Positions 48,325 through 58,923 of a stretch of DNA of 64,000 nucleotides are shown here, piece after piece. This stretch comes from Setomelanomma holmii (taxonomy: Eukaryota; Ascomycota; Dothideomycetes; Pleosporales; Phaeosphaeriaceae), in contig ML978192.1 of the NCBI GenBank assembly GCA_010015745.1, positions 186,001 through 250,000 on the forward strand, read 5' to 3'. How positions within the stretch are numbered: the stretch's first letter is position 1; each line of letters begins with the position of its first letter. The translations under genes were made by a program, and so were the position numbers. The notes under the pieces were generated by a model. The model was given only the letters and a program-made list of their open reading frames with translations, was not told the origin of the DNA and made no database searches.

Positions 48325-49414
48325 ATGGAACAACTACAGAGCCCCTTTGCGATCCCACGTGAGGATGTGGAGGCGCTGGAGACGAGCGAGGGATTCAGGA
48401 TGCTGAGAAGTTACCTGTCAAGGAATGCTGAGTACGTTGACCAACATTGCAACCCTTATCGCAAGAACAATTGCGACTCAAGATAGATCGTTGGAAATGT
48501 TAGCTGATAGACTTGCAGCTTCTGCGCCCACCACGACCAATGCGACGGTGCAGCCAGGGAGACATGGGTCCTCCACCGCGACGTTCTTCACGCGCTCATT
48601 ATGCCAGTCGTGGCCCTCTTCCAACGAGCCTCGGCACTCGCCGAAGCAGCGCTATGCACCCAACGAACCGAGGATCTTGAGCTCGCATTTGCTGGAGAAG
48701 CTAGAGGGGCTTTCCTGTGCCTACAATGCTTCCTGACGGAGGAAGAAGAGTGGTGCAGAGGACTAGGCTGCCCAGGTAGGCTCTCCGACTTCAACACGCT
48801 GATGAGATATCAAACCTAACCAGAAGACAGCATGCGTGGTATCAGCAACTCTTTCCACAGAATCCCACATCCGCCTCACAATCGCTGCATCCCTCCTATC
48901 TACCGCGCCAATTACATCTCCTGCGAGCTCACCCATGAACGAAGAGCCACAGAGCGACCGCGCCCTCCCACCGATTCCCCATATTCTACCCTCCATGCGC
49001 GAAGCCGTAACATCAGACCCCTTCTGGAGCGACATCGCAGACTTATGGCCCTACCTCCTCTCGCGTGCTACCCAGCTCTCCGCCAGCATCCAAGCGCTAA
49101 TCGCCGAATGCATCAACCTCGAAAGCCTCGTCTCGTCACCCATCACCAAACGACCAACGCAAGCACTGCAAAAGCGGGGCCAGACATACCCATACATGCC
49201 CTTCGCAAACGCAACACAAGTCGAGGAGAAAGGCGCCAAGCTACGGAACAGCAAACTCGCGAAGCGACAGCTCAGACTCAAGGACGAGGAGACGAATCTC
49301 ATGAGGCGCGTTGCGCTTCAATGTTGGGCCCAAGCTAAGATGCCAAAGCAGATCCGTGGCGAGATTCTGGGGACGGGAAAGACCAGTAGGGGTAGGAGCT
49401 TGACGTGTCCTTAG
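48325..49414 (+). CDS. Unknown three-exon protein with conserved-looking Cys/His segment
   Basis: Exons 48325-48431, 48519-48775 and 48831-49414, with introns of 87 nt (GTACGT..TGCAG) and 55 nt (GTAGGC, CTAAC branch, GACAG); phases fit; 315 aa. It starts MEQLQSPFAIPREDVEALE. Residues about 36-50 are DFCAHHDQCDGAARETW, and about 100-125 contain CLQCF, EEEEWCRGLGCPACV and VSATLSTESHIRLTIAASLL. The CxxC pairs may bind metal or simply be structural. A Pro/Ser-rich linker leads to a helical, basic C-terminus (KGAKLRNSKLAKRQLRLKDE). The layout is reminiscent of the C-terminal half of fungal zinc-cluster regulators (the AflR type), but there is no Zn2Cys6 domain. Function unknown. Confidence 0.65.
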
Positions 49415-50414
49415 ATGGCGTGTGGCGCGTGATGATGAGAGCATTTGCAAGAGATGGAGTTTGGGACATACACTTGGGATTGGAATTGCATATGATACCC
49501 ACAGCATCACTAATCTTTGGGTAGACTTTGATTCGCTGGCTTGGACTGGAGTACACATACAAGCTAGTAGCTTGACTTTCTCTTTTCTTTTGCATTAGAC
49601 CTTGTAGATCCTGATTGCGTTCCTTCAACCTTAATTCAAGCTTGTATCCTTCCAGTGCTCACTTGCCAATTTCCAGCAGCATCCATCTGATGAACAATCA
49701 GCTTGTTCCTCGAAACCAAGCTTATGCGCGCTGTCACGCTCCTTTCTATGTGGCAAGCATACTGCCTCTCATAGGCAGTGCAGGTCTCAGCCATAGATCT
49801 GCATCTCAATCCGTCTCATATTTGTTCACACTTTTATTTTCAGTACTACAGGTTATATGCCCGGCTCCTTGCGTTCATTTTTCTCCAAGTAGTGCGACTT
49901 GTCCAGATTGAGGCAAGTGAGAGGGTTTGATGCGTGCGCCGTGAGTATAAACGGTCAAGGGGCTTTTCTCTGAACGAGTCACGCGTTACAATGTTTAGAC
50001 AAGGTTTCGTCAGTAGAAGAGAGATGTCGAACGAGTGACGTAACCTACCGCAAGTCAACCACGCCCTGTTCGTGGGCAACTCGGCATATGAGAAATCCTC
50101 GCAAACAGATCGACATCTTCATAGTCCAGAATGCTCACTAGTCAAAGCTATGAACGAGTAAGCGAGTTCGCTGTCATTGTCAGGAGAGCTTGAAGCCCGG
50201 TACGAGGCATCGGCGACCCAACAGCACGAGCCAAGGGCGACTGCACCTCGCGAAGAAGACATCACACCACGATCCCACCTGATATCTGACAAAACAACTG
50301 CGGACATCGCATGATGGTACAGAGCAACGATCTTATAGCGATGGATCCCTCGCAGATGGACCGGCATCGCACAAGTCCAATCGAACACAATTTTCGTGAA
50401 CACACAACTCCAGA
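49415..50414. other. Intergenic, no supported gene
   Basis: About 1 kb with the 3' flank of the unknown gene and the promoter of the CoADR-rhodanese gene. Nothing else recognised. Confidence 0.45.
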
Positions 50415-52193
50415 ATGACAGCCCTGTCACATCTCAAGGCGCCTCATCTAAAAGCGCCGCACCTCTTCTCTCGTCCACACCATACAGACCAAACCTCAGA
50501 TGGAGCTCCAAAATCGCACACGCCTCCCAAGATCGTTGTGGTCGGTGGCGTCGCCGGTGGCATGTCTTTCGCAGCCCGAGCACGGCGGCTCTGCGAAGAT
50601 GCCACAATCACCGTCTTCGAAAAGGGCCCGTTTGTAGGGTACGCAAATTGCGGCATACCATATGCCCTGGGAGGTTTACTGGATTCCGACGAAGCTCTCA
50701 TTCTGCAGACACCCGAGTCAATCACGGCTCGATACAACGTCGATGTTCGTTTGGGTAATGAAGTTGTAAATATCAACCGCGAAGAGAAGACAGTGGAATT
50801 TACAACAGAAGATGGCGATACCCAACACACAGCATACGACAAATTGGTCCTCGCGCAGGGAGCCGAACCCAAGAGGCCAGCAATTCCAGGTGTGGAAGGC
50901 GACAATGTCTTCACCTTGCAGACGATTCCGGACATGGAGTACATCAAGTGCTACCTGGCCAGGCACAACAGCAGATCAGTGGCGATCATCGGCGGAGGCT
51001 TCATTGGGATTGAAGCCGCGGAGTCATTTCACGCCTCTGGTGTCCAGGTCTCGATCATCGAATACATGCCACATGTCTTTCCACCAGTCGATCAAGACAT
51101 TGCAGAACCGCTGCATGCAGAGATCAAAAAGCACGGCGTGGATCTGTATCTCAGTGCACGCATCAAGGAAATAAGACATGCGCATGAACCGAAGAGCGTC
51201 AGCGAAATCGTCCTAGAGTCGGGCGAAAAGATTAAGGCATATATCATTCTCCTTGTAGCTGGTGTGCGCCCAAGGCTGGACCTCGCGCAACAGATTGGGT
51301 TGGACTGCAACCGTTTCGGTGTAATTACAAATGAGCACATGCAGACGACGGATCCGAATATCTACGCAATTGGCGATCTGACTTGCACAACGAACCTGGT
51401 AATCAAGAACCAGCAAAACCTCACTCTTGCTGGACCAGCCAATCGACAAGGTCGCCTTGTAGCAGATCACATCTTCGGGAAGAAAGTAGCATACCGAGGC
51501 AACGTGGGTCCCTCAGTTTGCCAAGTCTTTGGTCTGAACGTCGCCATCGTTGGCTCGTCCATGAGAAGCTTGCGCGCCCAAGGTCTGACACCAGAGTATA
51601 TTACAGTCCATCCACCGAACCACGCTTCATATTATCCTGGAAGTTCGCCCTTGACTATCAAGCTTGCCTTCTTCAAACCAGACGGCAAGATCCTCGGCGC
51701 ACAAACTCTGGGAAAGGAGGGCGTTGACAAACGCATCGATTTCATCGCAACAGCCATGCAGGCAGGGATGACCGTCTTCGACCTCGAGCATCTCGAGCTC
51801 GCTTATGCACCACCTTTCGGGTCCGTAAAGGACCCAGTCAACATGGCAGGCTTCGTAGCGTCCAACGTCCTTCGTGGCGATACCGAAATTGTTCATTCTG
51901 AAGATCTCACGCCCGAGCTCCTCGGATATTGGCAGATTGTTGATGTTCGAAGCTCAGACAAATTCGAGCACACGGGCTACGTCAGAGGTGCTCTTCTCAT
52001 CCCCGTGGAGGAACTCAGAGAGCATTTGGATCTACTGGACAAGAACAAGAAGACTTTGGTGTACTGTCAAGTCGGATACCGTGGGTACTTGGCGTATCGT
52101 ATCTTAAAACAGAATGGATTTGAACATGTGGTCGATCTCGATGGTGGATTCAAGGAGGTCAATCAGGGCACGCATAAGGCGTTGATTGCATAG
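50415..52193 (+). CDS. CoA-disulfide-reductase-like flavoprotein fused to a rhodanese domain
   Basis: A single exon of 592 aa. Residues about 38-55 are the FAD-binding KIVVVGGVAGGMSFAARAR; the redox-active single Cys lies in GYANCGIPYALGG (about 80). The NAD(P)H site is RSVAIIGGGFIGIEAAESF, and the second FAD motif is NIYAIGDLT. A dimerisation domain follows, then a C-terminal rhodanese domain (about 490-590) with the catalytic Cys in LVYCQVGYRGYLAYRI. This order is the CoADR-RHD architecture of bacteria (for example Bacillus and Shewanella), which reduce CoA or glutathione disulfides, persulfides or polysulfide. The N-terminus has a small duplication (HLKAPHLKAPHLF) and is rather basic, so an organelle signal is possible. 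Lack of introns and the bacterial architecture suggest acquisition by transfer. Confidence 0.92.
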   Translation: MTALSHLKAPHLKAPHLFSRPHHTDQTSDGAPKSHTPPKIVVVGGVAGGMSFAARARRLCEDATITVFEKGPFVGYANCGIPYALGGLLDSDEALILQTPESITARYNVDVRLGNEVVNINREEKTVEFTTEDGDTQHTAYDKLVLAQGAEPKRPAIPGVEGDNVFTLQTIPDMEYIKCYLARHNSRSVAIIGGGFIGIEAAESFHASGVQVSIIEYMPHVFPPVDQDIAEPLHAEIKKHGVDLYLSARIKEIRHAHEPKSVSEIVLESGEKIKAYIILLVAGVRPRLDLAQQIGLDCNRFGVITNEHMQTTDPNIYAIGDLTCTTNLVIKNQQNLTLAGPANRQGRLVADHIFGKKVAYRGNVGPSVCQVFGLNVAIVGSSMRSLRAQGLTPEYITVHPPNHASYYPGSSPLTIKLAFFKPDGKILGAQTLGKEGVDKRIDFIATAMQAGMTVFDLEHLELAYAPPFGSVKDPVNMAGFVASNVLRGDTEIVHSEDLTPELLGYWQIVDVRSSDKFEHTGYVRGALLIPVEELREHLDLLDKNKKTLVYCQVGYRGYLAYRILKQNGFEHVVDLDGGFKEVNQGTHKALIA

Positions 52194-52854
52194 ATGGTCT
52201 CAGACTCGGAGGCGTTTGCTTTCTATTCGACATGGTCGGGCATTCATAGTTCGAGTCCACACATCACAGCATAGCTTAAACTTTTGTACGATTGCAAAAC
52301 TCATCTGTATGCTTTATACATTATTTTGTGAATAAAGACTTGACTTTCCCTTCCGATCAGTGGCTAGGGGCTTAGTGCAGTAGGAACTGATCGAGATGGC
52401 CAATCAAACGCGCGCTATCATCTCTGATTTGCGCCGCTACCTGCGCGACGTCTCCTCTTCAGTGCAGTACAATCTAGACTCTTACAACCACGCCTCACCT
52501 CAAATGTACACTCGTGGTAAGATGCTCTGCGGGTATTCAATGTAGACGCCTCGATGCGGATCCCTCTCAAGAGAACAGTGTCTTCGTCATCGCGTGTCCT
52601 TCTCGTTGTGACATCACGCCACCGACGCGTCGAGGGATCGCATGTCTTCTGCACGCTGAGCTCCACATCGCACGACGAATCTCGGGACATGGGAATGACT
52701 TACCGAGAAAGTGATCTCGATACCAGTCCCCTCTTCTCGGCCCACCACGCCATGCAAAATAGTCGCTCCTCACGCCTTAACTGATTCGGTCGATTATTTC
52801 ATATTTCAGCCACTCTCCCCATCCGCGAGCATAGCAAAGTTGTACCACATAGAC
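52194..52854. other. Intergenic spacer
   Basis: 3' flank of the CoADR gene and upstream region of the broken alcohol dehydrogenase. Nothing else seen. Confidence 0.45.
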
Positions 52855-54034
52855 ATGCAGATAACAAGAATCCTGTTTCGTCGGGGACTTCCGACACAAC
52901 ACATCGCACACAAACAGGTTCGAGCACTTACCATAAAAGCACTTATATACCAAGGCCCGAATAGTCCACCGCAGCTTTCCGAAGTTCCGAAGCCTAGGTC
53001 CAGGAACCGACGGATGCTATCATAAAGCTCAGGTATTCGAAAGTCTGTGGAACCGATCTCCACATCCTCAGAGGAGACGTGCCAACCATTCCAAAGTCTC
53101 GCATTCTGGGCCATGAAGGCGTTGGCGTAGTCGAGTCAATCGGCGCAGGCGTACGCGCCTTCAAAAAAGGCGACAACGTTTTGATCTCCTGCATAACAAG
53201 CTGCGGAGGATGCGAGTACTGCAGAAGAGGCATGTTCTCCCATTGCAAGACTGGCGGATGGTCATTGGGAAACAAGATCGATGAAACACAAGCCGAAGCT
53301 GTATGGATCCCATATGCAGATAATAGCCTACACGCAATACCCCCGGAGTCGATGAGAAGGCATTTGTCATGTTGTCTGACATCTTCCCAACTGGCTTCGA
53401 ATGCGGCGTGCTGAACGGTAAAGTGGCGCCTGGGTCGTCTGTCGCCATTGTAGGTGCCGGCCCAGTTGGGCTTGCCGCTCTTATCAATGCGCAATTGTAC
53501 TCACCGAGCACGATTGTCATGATCGATGGTGATGAAAACCGACTCGAAATCGCAAAGTCGTTTGGTGCCACACACGTCGCAAAGCCCGAGCACGCAATCG
53601 ACGTAGTCAAGGTCGCCACATCTGGACGAGGTTGCGATACAGTCATGGAAGCTGTCGGTATCCCGGACACCTTCCAACAGTGCCAGGAGATGGTCGCGCC
53701 CGGCGGCACGATTGCGAATGTCAGAGTTCATGGTGTCAAGGCGGATCTGCACCTTGAGAGCCTCTGGGATAAGAATATTGGTAGGTGAACACTGCAGTGC
53801 ATTTCAGACGTCCCGTAGCTTGCGCAAAGCAGATGCTAATGATATGTAGCGATCACAACAAAATTGGTTGACACGACATCCACTCCTATGCTCATGAACC
53901 TTCTAGCGTCAGGGAAACTCCCGGCTGAGAAGCTTCTCACTCACCGCTTCAAATTCGAAGACACGGAACAGGCTTATGAGACTTTCAAGGCCGCGCGCAC
54001 AGAGAAAACATTCAAAGTTCTTATTGAAATGTGA
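52855..54034 (+). pseudogene. Zinc-dependent alcohol dehydrogenase, broken by two frameshifts
   Basis: ATG 52855 opens an N-terminal extension (MQITRILFRRGLPTQHIAHK) and the ADH start (KALIYQGPNSPPQLSEVPKP). A one-base shift near 52995-53005 is needed to continue to PTDAIIKLRYSKVCGTDLHI, LGHEGVGVVE and the structural zinc site CGGCEYCRRGMFSHC. A second shift near 53342-53352 leads to VDEKAFVMLSDIFPTGFECG and the NAD loop VAIVGAGPVGLAAL. A normal 69-nt GT-AG intron (53781-53849) joins the last exon, ending KTFKVLIEM. All zinc ligands and the nucleotide-binding loop survive, so the damage is recent or due to assembly indels. No intron can bridge the shifts. Confidence 0.75.
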
Positions 54035-54132
54035 AATAGCATGAAGAGTGTCTCTAAGACAGAGTTGATACCACAAAAACCTCAGAGAGCCACATAAACA
54101 TTACTCCGTCCCAAAACTGCTGCCATACTGCT

Positions 54133-54651
54133 TCACTCGAAATGATCCCTCTTCAAGTCCTCCACAATCCCGTCCGCACCCTATCGACCTTATCCCACTC
54201 CCTCACCTCCCAAGATCCCACAACATAACCTCACCACCAATGGCTCTTTCTTCGGCAACAACTTTCCACTCAAAAGCGTATGCCTCGTCACCTTCCCATG
54301 CAAAGCCTTCTGCAACGACATCTCAATCTTCCCCTCCTCAAACGCGCCCCACTTGCCCCTCAGCCACTCGGGCAACGCATTCGGCGCACCCACCGAAAAC
54401 GCATATACCGGTTTCAAAATCAGCACGTCTTTGTTATCGCAGTAGAACTTCACGGCTTTGTCAAGCCATTGTGCGCCGTGGATGGGCGAGCCAAGTACCA
54501 CGGCGGTGTAGTTTGGTAGATAATCTGCATTGAAGTCCGCGATGTTACGGACTTCGCAGGGTGGGAGGCGGAGTTCGATCCGGGCGGCGATGCGGTTGGC
54601 GATGCCGGCGGTGCTTCCTTGGGAGGTAGTGTAGAGAACGAGGATCGGCAT
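54133..54651 (-). CDS. Flavodoxin-like protein (HemG/flavodoxin_5 type), 3' end uncertain
   Basis: ATG 54651 gives MPILVLYTTSQGSTAGIANR, the FMN phosphate loop of flavodoxin-like proteins, then AVVLGSPIHGAQWLDKAVKF and YAFSVGAPNALPEWLRGKWG, typical of protoporphyrinogen-oxidase-type flavodoxins. The simple frame ends at 54190. A 54-nt GT-AG intron (54234-54181) would instead give 154 aa ending GADGIVEDLKRDHFE at 54133. A third reading is that the sequence inside that intron (WEVREWDKV in another frame) is former coding sequence and that two frameshifts have damaged the end. The annotated span uses the intron model. Probably an FMN-dependent oxidoreductase of unknown partner. It points toward the broken dehydrogenase. 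Confidence 0.65.
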
Positions 54652-55300
54652 TAGGATTCTTCCCATGAGTTTGTTCGTGTTTGGTGTGTTTTGGATTTGG
54701 TATAGTGGTACACATTGTGGAATGTGGTGTTGGAGCGCATATATGGATGAGCATGGCGCCTGGATCGGCATGGCGTGACGTGGAGTGCGCGATGAAGGGT
54801 AGGTGTTCAGGGCTCGCATGAACACCACTCACCCACATTCGGACTGAGATTCACGGCGCGACACACCACACCACATCATATGGATTGATGCCAATTAACC
54901 TCGAAAGATGTCCAAAGAGGCCAAATGCACGCGCCGACGTCCCAGTCTGTAGCCCAGCATCTCGGCACCTGTAGGAGCTCTGGTTAACCTCCTGCGAAGG
55001 TGTCCGCAATGGCGTCTAGGCATCCTGGACAAGTGATATGTGGTTTTGACCACCCAGAGATACACGTCAAGGTCCACATGTACATATACACGACCGTTGG
55101 GACGCACGCACAGCGTTGTGGTATGGTTCGTATAGAACGCCTCCATACGTACCTGGGCATATTCGCTGACCACCACCTGCAACGGATCGCTTGAATGGGC
55201 AGAGAGTAGCCCTCATTTGTCGAGAGAAAAAAATCCCTTCTGACGGCTTTGTTCAGCTCCGATTCAAGCCACCAGTCCGCCCACTGTAGCTGCCCTGACG
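54652..55300. other. Divergent intergenic region
   Basis: Promoter of the flavodoxin-like gene on the left and of the small gene at 55301 on the right. Short frames only. Confidence 0.4.
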
Positions 55301-55876
55301 ATGATCCGATATCCTGAGATGATCGCACATCTCGATAAAGAGGTGAGGAGTCATCATCATGACTTCGGACAAATCTACAAACACTTTTAGCAAGACCTAA
55401 GTATACTTAAAGTCATTGGCATTTGCAACATAAGGTTTCTTTCCGATGGAGAACACGCACGCCGTACAGATGCATGGGACGCCACCGACACAACCCAAAC
55501 CTCACAGCCACTTGAGTTGAGACACCGAATCTCCAGCAGTGATGATGGCCTCAAACTCGGTCACAAAAAAGCACAGTGTTTGAAAATCCCTCTGGAAAAA
55601 GTCGATTGGCAGGAAAGTATCACGCGTTTTGAGAGCGACTACACAACAACAGTCATCATCGGTCCAGCGATCTATGCTGATATTTTAGATGGACCTCACC
55701 GCATCTGTCGTATAAGTGCAAGCTTCACGCTCGAGACAACCATGATAGACTTCAACGAAGATCAAGCAATGCGTCGTTACGAGCTAGACAAGGCTTACTT
55801 ACTGCCAAGCAGGGACCAGAAGTTCAACAGATTCATTGACTCGATAACGATTCGTTATCTGTTCAAGGATGACTGA
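55301..55876 (+). CDS. Unknown small protein, two exons
   Basis: Exon 1 55301-55342 (MIRYPEMIAHLDKE) and exon 2 55391-55876, joined by a 48-nt GTGAGG..TTTTAG intron in phase 0; 175 aa. The protein continues QDLSILKVIGICNIRFLSDG and later VIIGPAIYADILDGPHRICR, ISASFTLETTMIDFNEDQAM and ends ITIRYLFKDD. Composition is mixed alpha/beta and natural-looking, with no signal peptide and no known motif. ATG 55319 in the same frame is an alternative start. Function unknown. Confidence 0.5.
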
Positions 55877-56532
55877 AAACAGGAGTACTACCCTTAGTGG
55901 CGACCGATCAGCCCTGGTCAAAGCTATGCAACATGTGAGGATTTTCATGGCAACTGGCCGTTGCGACCCACTTGGGCGTGGCGCGATGCTGGCCGTGTCC
56001 GTTGAACGTGTAAGTCACTTTCGATGTTGTGCACTGGTTCTTATTGACCCTGATAGGCGACCAAAAACAAAGAGCCAATGCCGAAGCACATTCAAAAGGG
56101 TGAAAGCTTGGAAACTTGGTCTGAGATGACCGTCGCCACAGACATGATGTAAAGAAGAAGAAAGCAGAGGGCCAAGAGTCAACAGTCTTGGGTCATCACC
56201 TGACCAATCATCGTTTCTCCGCCGACTTCATACTACGCACCACCCACATATCATTGTACCTGTTGTCCTGTAGCACCATGTCATTCAGCATGGTTTTCTT
56301 CAGTTTCCTGCCGCTCTATGAATTGTTACTCCGGATGCCTTGTAACACATCACTGGCATACATCTGATTCGCATTTGCTGTGGTACTCGGGCACGTCATG
56401 CCATTTGATATATGATCATGGGCGGCACTGCTATCTTAGTCTAGATGGAGAGAAAATATGAACCGCTTGCGTCGAAGCGACTCTTCATTGGGGCGAGCGG
56501 GAGCACCATGACGGTCACCACCAGGAGCAAGA
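55877..56532. other. Intergenic, no supported gene
   Basis: Short frames without motifs, including an ATG frame from 56445 (MERKYEPLASKRLFIG) that overlaps the next gene in a different phase and becomes Arg/Ser-rich, so it is not called. Confidence 0.4.
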
Positions 56533-56895
56533 ATGAACGAGAGATCGAGCAAGAGAGCCTTCACATCCGAGTGTCACTATCCCACGAATCTCGAGGTAGT
56601 GTTTGCTGCGTTAGCTCCAGATCAAGATCTCCGGTTGGATGGAGACGTAGTCGAAGACAACCTCTTCCGCGGTAGGAGCGGAGTCGATCAATGGAAGACC
56701 ATTATGGACCATCGTACACGCCTCATGGAGATGCAAAGTCTTATACGGTTAGGAGACACCATTATGCGGACCCGCATATGTCGTACGATAGGTCCTGATC
56801 GAATAGCTCAAGAAGCGTCTCGCATGCGAACGTCTCCCCTCGACGAAGAAGTGGTCCTGTTCGAGTATATCGACCCCATCGCGAAAGTGTTATAA
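56533..56895 (+). CDS. Unknown small protein
   Basis: A single frame of 120 aa starting MNERSSKRAFTSECHYPTNL, with LEVVFAALAPDQDLRLDGDV, IMDHRTRLMEMQSLIRLGDT and a C-terminal LDEEVVLFEYIDPIAKVL. Balanced charged/hydrophobic composition suggests coding. No motif recognised. A missing upstream exon is possible. Confidence 0.4.
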   Translation: MNERSSKRAFTSECHYPTNLEVVFAALAPDQDLRLDGDVVEDNLFRGRSGVDQWKTIMDHRTRLMEMQSLIRLGDTIMRTRICRTIGPDRIAQEASRMRTSPLDEEVVLFEYIDPIAKVL

Positions 56896-57227
56896 TCGGA
56901 CATTTCTACTACAAATGAAAGGAAGGTTCGCCCGCAGCCAAATGATCAAGTGACCGGACGCGAAAGATGAAACAAAACAAGAAAGCGAGGCCTCTCTTAT
57001 CAGCACATTCGTTTGCGGTCCTGACTCAAACGCTTCAGCGATCGACTGAACAATCACTCCTGTTCATATTGCCCTCTTTCAAGGGTCAAGACTTGGAACA
57101 TCTCGATCAACCAATCTACCGTCACGATTCTCAAACAGATCTACCGAATGACAAACCTCGAGAATCAAGACTCGAGACGGTAACCTACAGGTCCATCATG
57201 GACAACGCGAACGCCCCACGAACATAA
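56896..57227. other. Upstream region of intact LPxEIRxxIY gene
   Basis: Contains a frame (56967-57227, MKQNKKARPLLSAHSF) that stops immediately before the next start codon. Most likely leader sequence. Confidence 0.35.
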
Positions 57228-57999
57228 ATGATTCAACCAATCGAGGGCACAACAGAGACGTCTCGCGTCTTAGCACTTCCTACTGGTAAGCATTGTCCCA
57301 TAATTTGCCCCGAGAAACATGTTTATCTGACTTGTACCACTAGAGGTTCGGAACCTTATTTACAAACACCTTGCACGATACGCCATCGAGGACTACCGAG
57401 CTTACGGCGGCTACATGTTGACTCTCGACTACAAAGAGGGGCGCACAGGGCGTCAGCACGGCCTCGGCCTGCTAGAAGCCAACCGTCAGCTCCGCGAGGA
57501 GTTCCTCCCTTTTTATTCGGAACATACGAAACTGTGCGTCACACTGCCCTACCTGGCTCGCATGGCCAACAGTCTTCGCGGCCAAGAAAAGATGGTTCTG
57601 CCAGCTGGTAACTCCATCATCGGACTGCCCAAGAGGCCTTATTCGTCAAATGTCGACATCTTGCCGCTGCTGCGCGCAATCAAGCGCCTTCCCGACTGGG
57701 ACTACGTGCTGACTGGTGGCATGCGTTCCCTGGCTGGACTGCTTGACGTAAATGGCAACGAGGCGTGGCGGGCCGCGGTACAAGAAGAGATGTTGAAGGT
57801 GGACGTACTTATCTTCCGTGGCCACTACCGTATGGATCCGGACATGATATTGTGCGTCAAGAAAGAGCACGGGGAGGATTGGATGAAACCTGGAAGCAAT
57901 TCTTACCGGCGAAGGGAGCATATGGACGTTTGGCTCGAGCGCATTGGACTGAGTGCCGCCAAGTTGTGGCCGGGATTTGATGTAGAGTGGATGGGTTGA
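57228..57999 (+). CDS. LPxEIRxxIY-type (2EXR/F-box-like) protein, intact copy
   Basis: Exons 57228-57285 and 57344-57999, joined by a 58-nt GTAAGC..CTAG intron that completes the hallmark LALPTEVRNLIYKHLARYAI; 237 aa. It is followed by GLLEANRQLREEFLPFYSEH, the second hallmark of this fungal family (RQLRxExLPxYY), then VDILPLLRAIKRLPDW and a C-terminus VWLERIGLSAAKLWPGFDVE. The family is greatly expanded in Dothideomycetes and is of unknown function, with an F-box-like N-terminal helix. A degraded tandem paralogue lies directly downstream and another broken relative is at 40 kb. Confidence 0.75.
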
Positions 58000-58923
58000 A
58001 GGACGTCTGGCGGAGAGTTCAAGAGAACTGGGTCGAACAGCCCGGATAGTGGTTGGCAACACGCTAAATTAGTCAATCGTCAAGTCGACTGGGCAAAGAT
58101 GAGGAGAGTTCGCATGTAGAAAACCGCCGAAGCAGCTGGCGAACCTGACCCAGGTTGGGGAAAGTGCATGATTAATTGAAGGGTTTTTTCACATGAGCAT
58201 ATCAAATGCAACTGAAGCTTCTATGTATATCTTACCACAACCTCCGACCATACACACTGGAATGAAAGCTATAGTGTCTCATCTGAGTTTGACATATGCG
58301 GTGCACGGTCAATCCTGAGCATCGTGAACAGACACCAGTAATTCACAAAGCAACTCAAACCATCTGGCCAAACTCTCCGCCCCAAAAATTGTGAGGCTTT
58401 GCTTGTGTGATGGGTGAAACCTAGCTCTCCGCCACCAGCGTCAAGTTGAAATCTACATCTTCACCAGCAAGACACTTGACGGTGTTCTCCTGTACTTACC
58501 ACTTTTCATAGGCATGAAAACGCGTCGTTAGCGTATCCTACCCAGAGCTGAAAAGCTTTCGACGACATAGATCAGTCTGCTCGCCCAGATGTCCGTCGCA
58601 AGCCTGTTCTATCAGTAAAAGTATGATCATGTAACCTGAAGGTCGTGGACAGAGCGATTATGAACATCAGACAGAGAGTGACTAGGAGATATCTGCAGCA
58701 ACTAAAAGTTCATAAAGTACTTTGCGAGGGTACTCGATTCCATTTACTTATCATTTCCAAGGAACAAGTCAACTCAAATCACCTTCCAGCAGATCCTCAA
58801 CCGTCAATACCGACAAGACTTCTTGACGAGCGCTCAACCATGCAACAGTTTCCTTATAATGCCTCTGACGATCGAGGACACAATGGTATCACGCGCGACG
58901 AATATCGGGCCTGGCAGCCATAA
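58000..58923. other. Spacer between tandem paralogues
   Basis: Contains one frame (58645-58923, 92 aa, MDRAIMNIRQRVTRRYLQQL) without motif. Nothing else supported. Confidence 0.35.

Noticed and set aside
48006..48362. Plus frame with a long hydrophobic segment
   Set aside because: Its end overlaps the well-supported 48325 gene in a different phase, and no homology or splice logic supports it.
50415..54651. CoADR, ADH and flavodoxin-like genes as a metabolic cluster
   Set aside because: Two of the three are damaged and they share no known pathway, so adjacency alone does not support a functional cluster.
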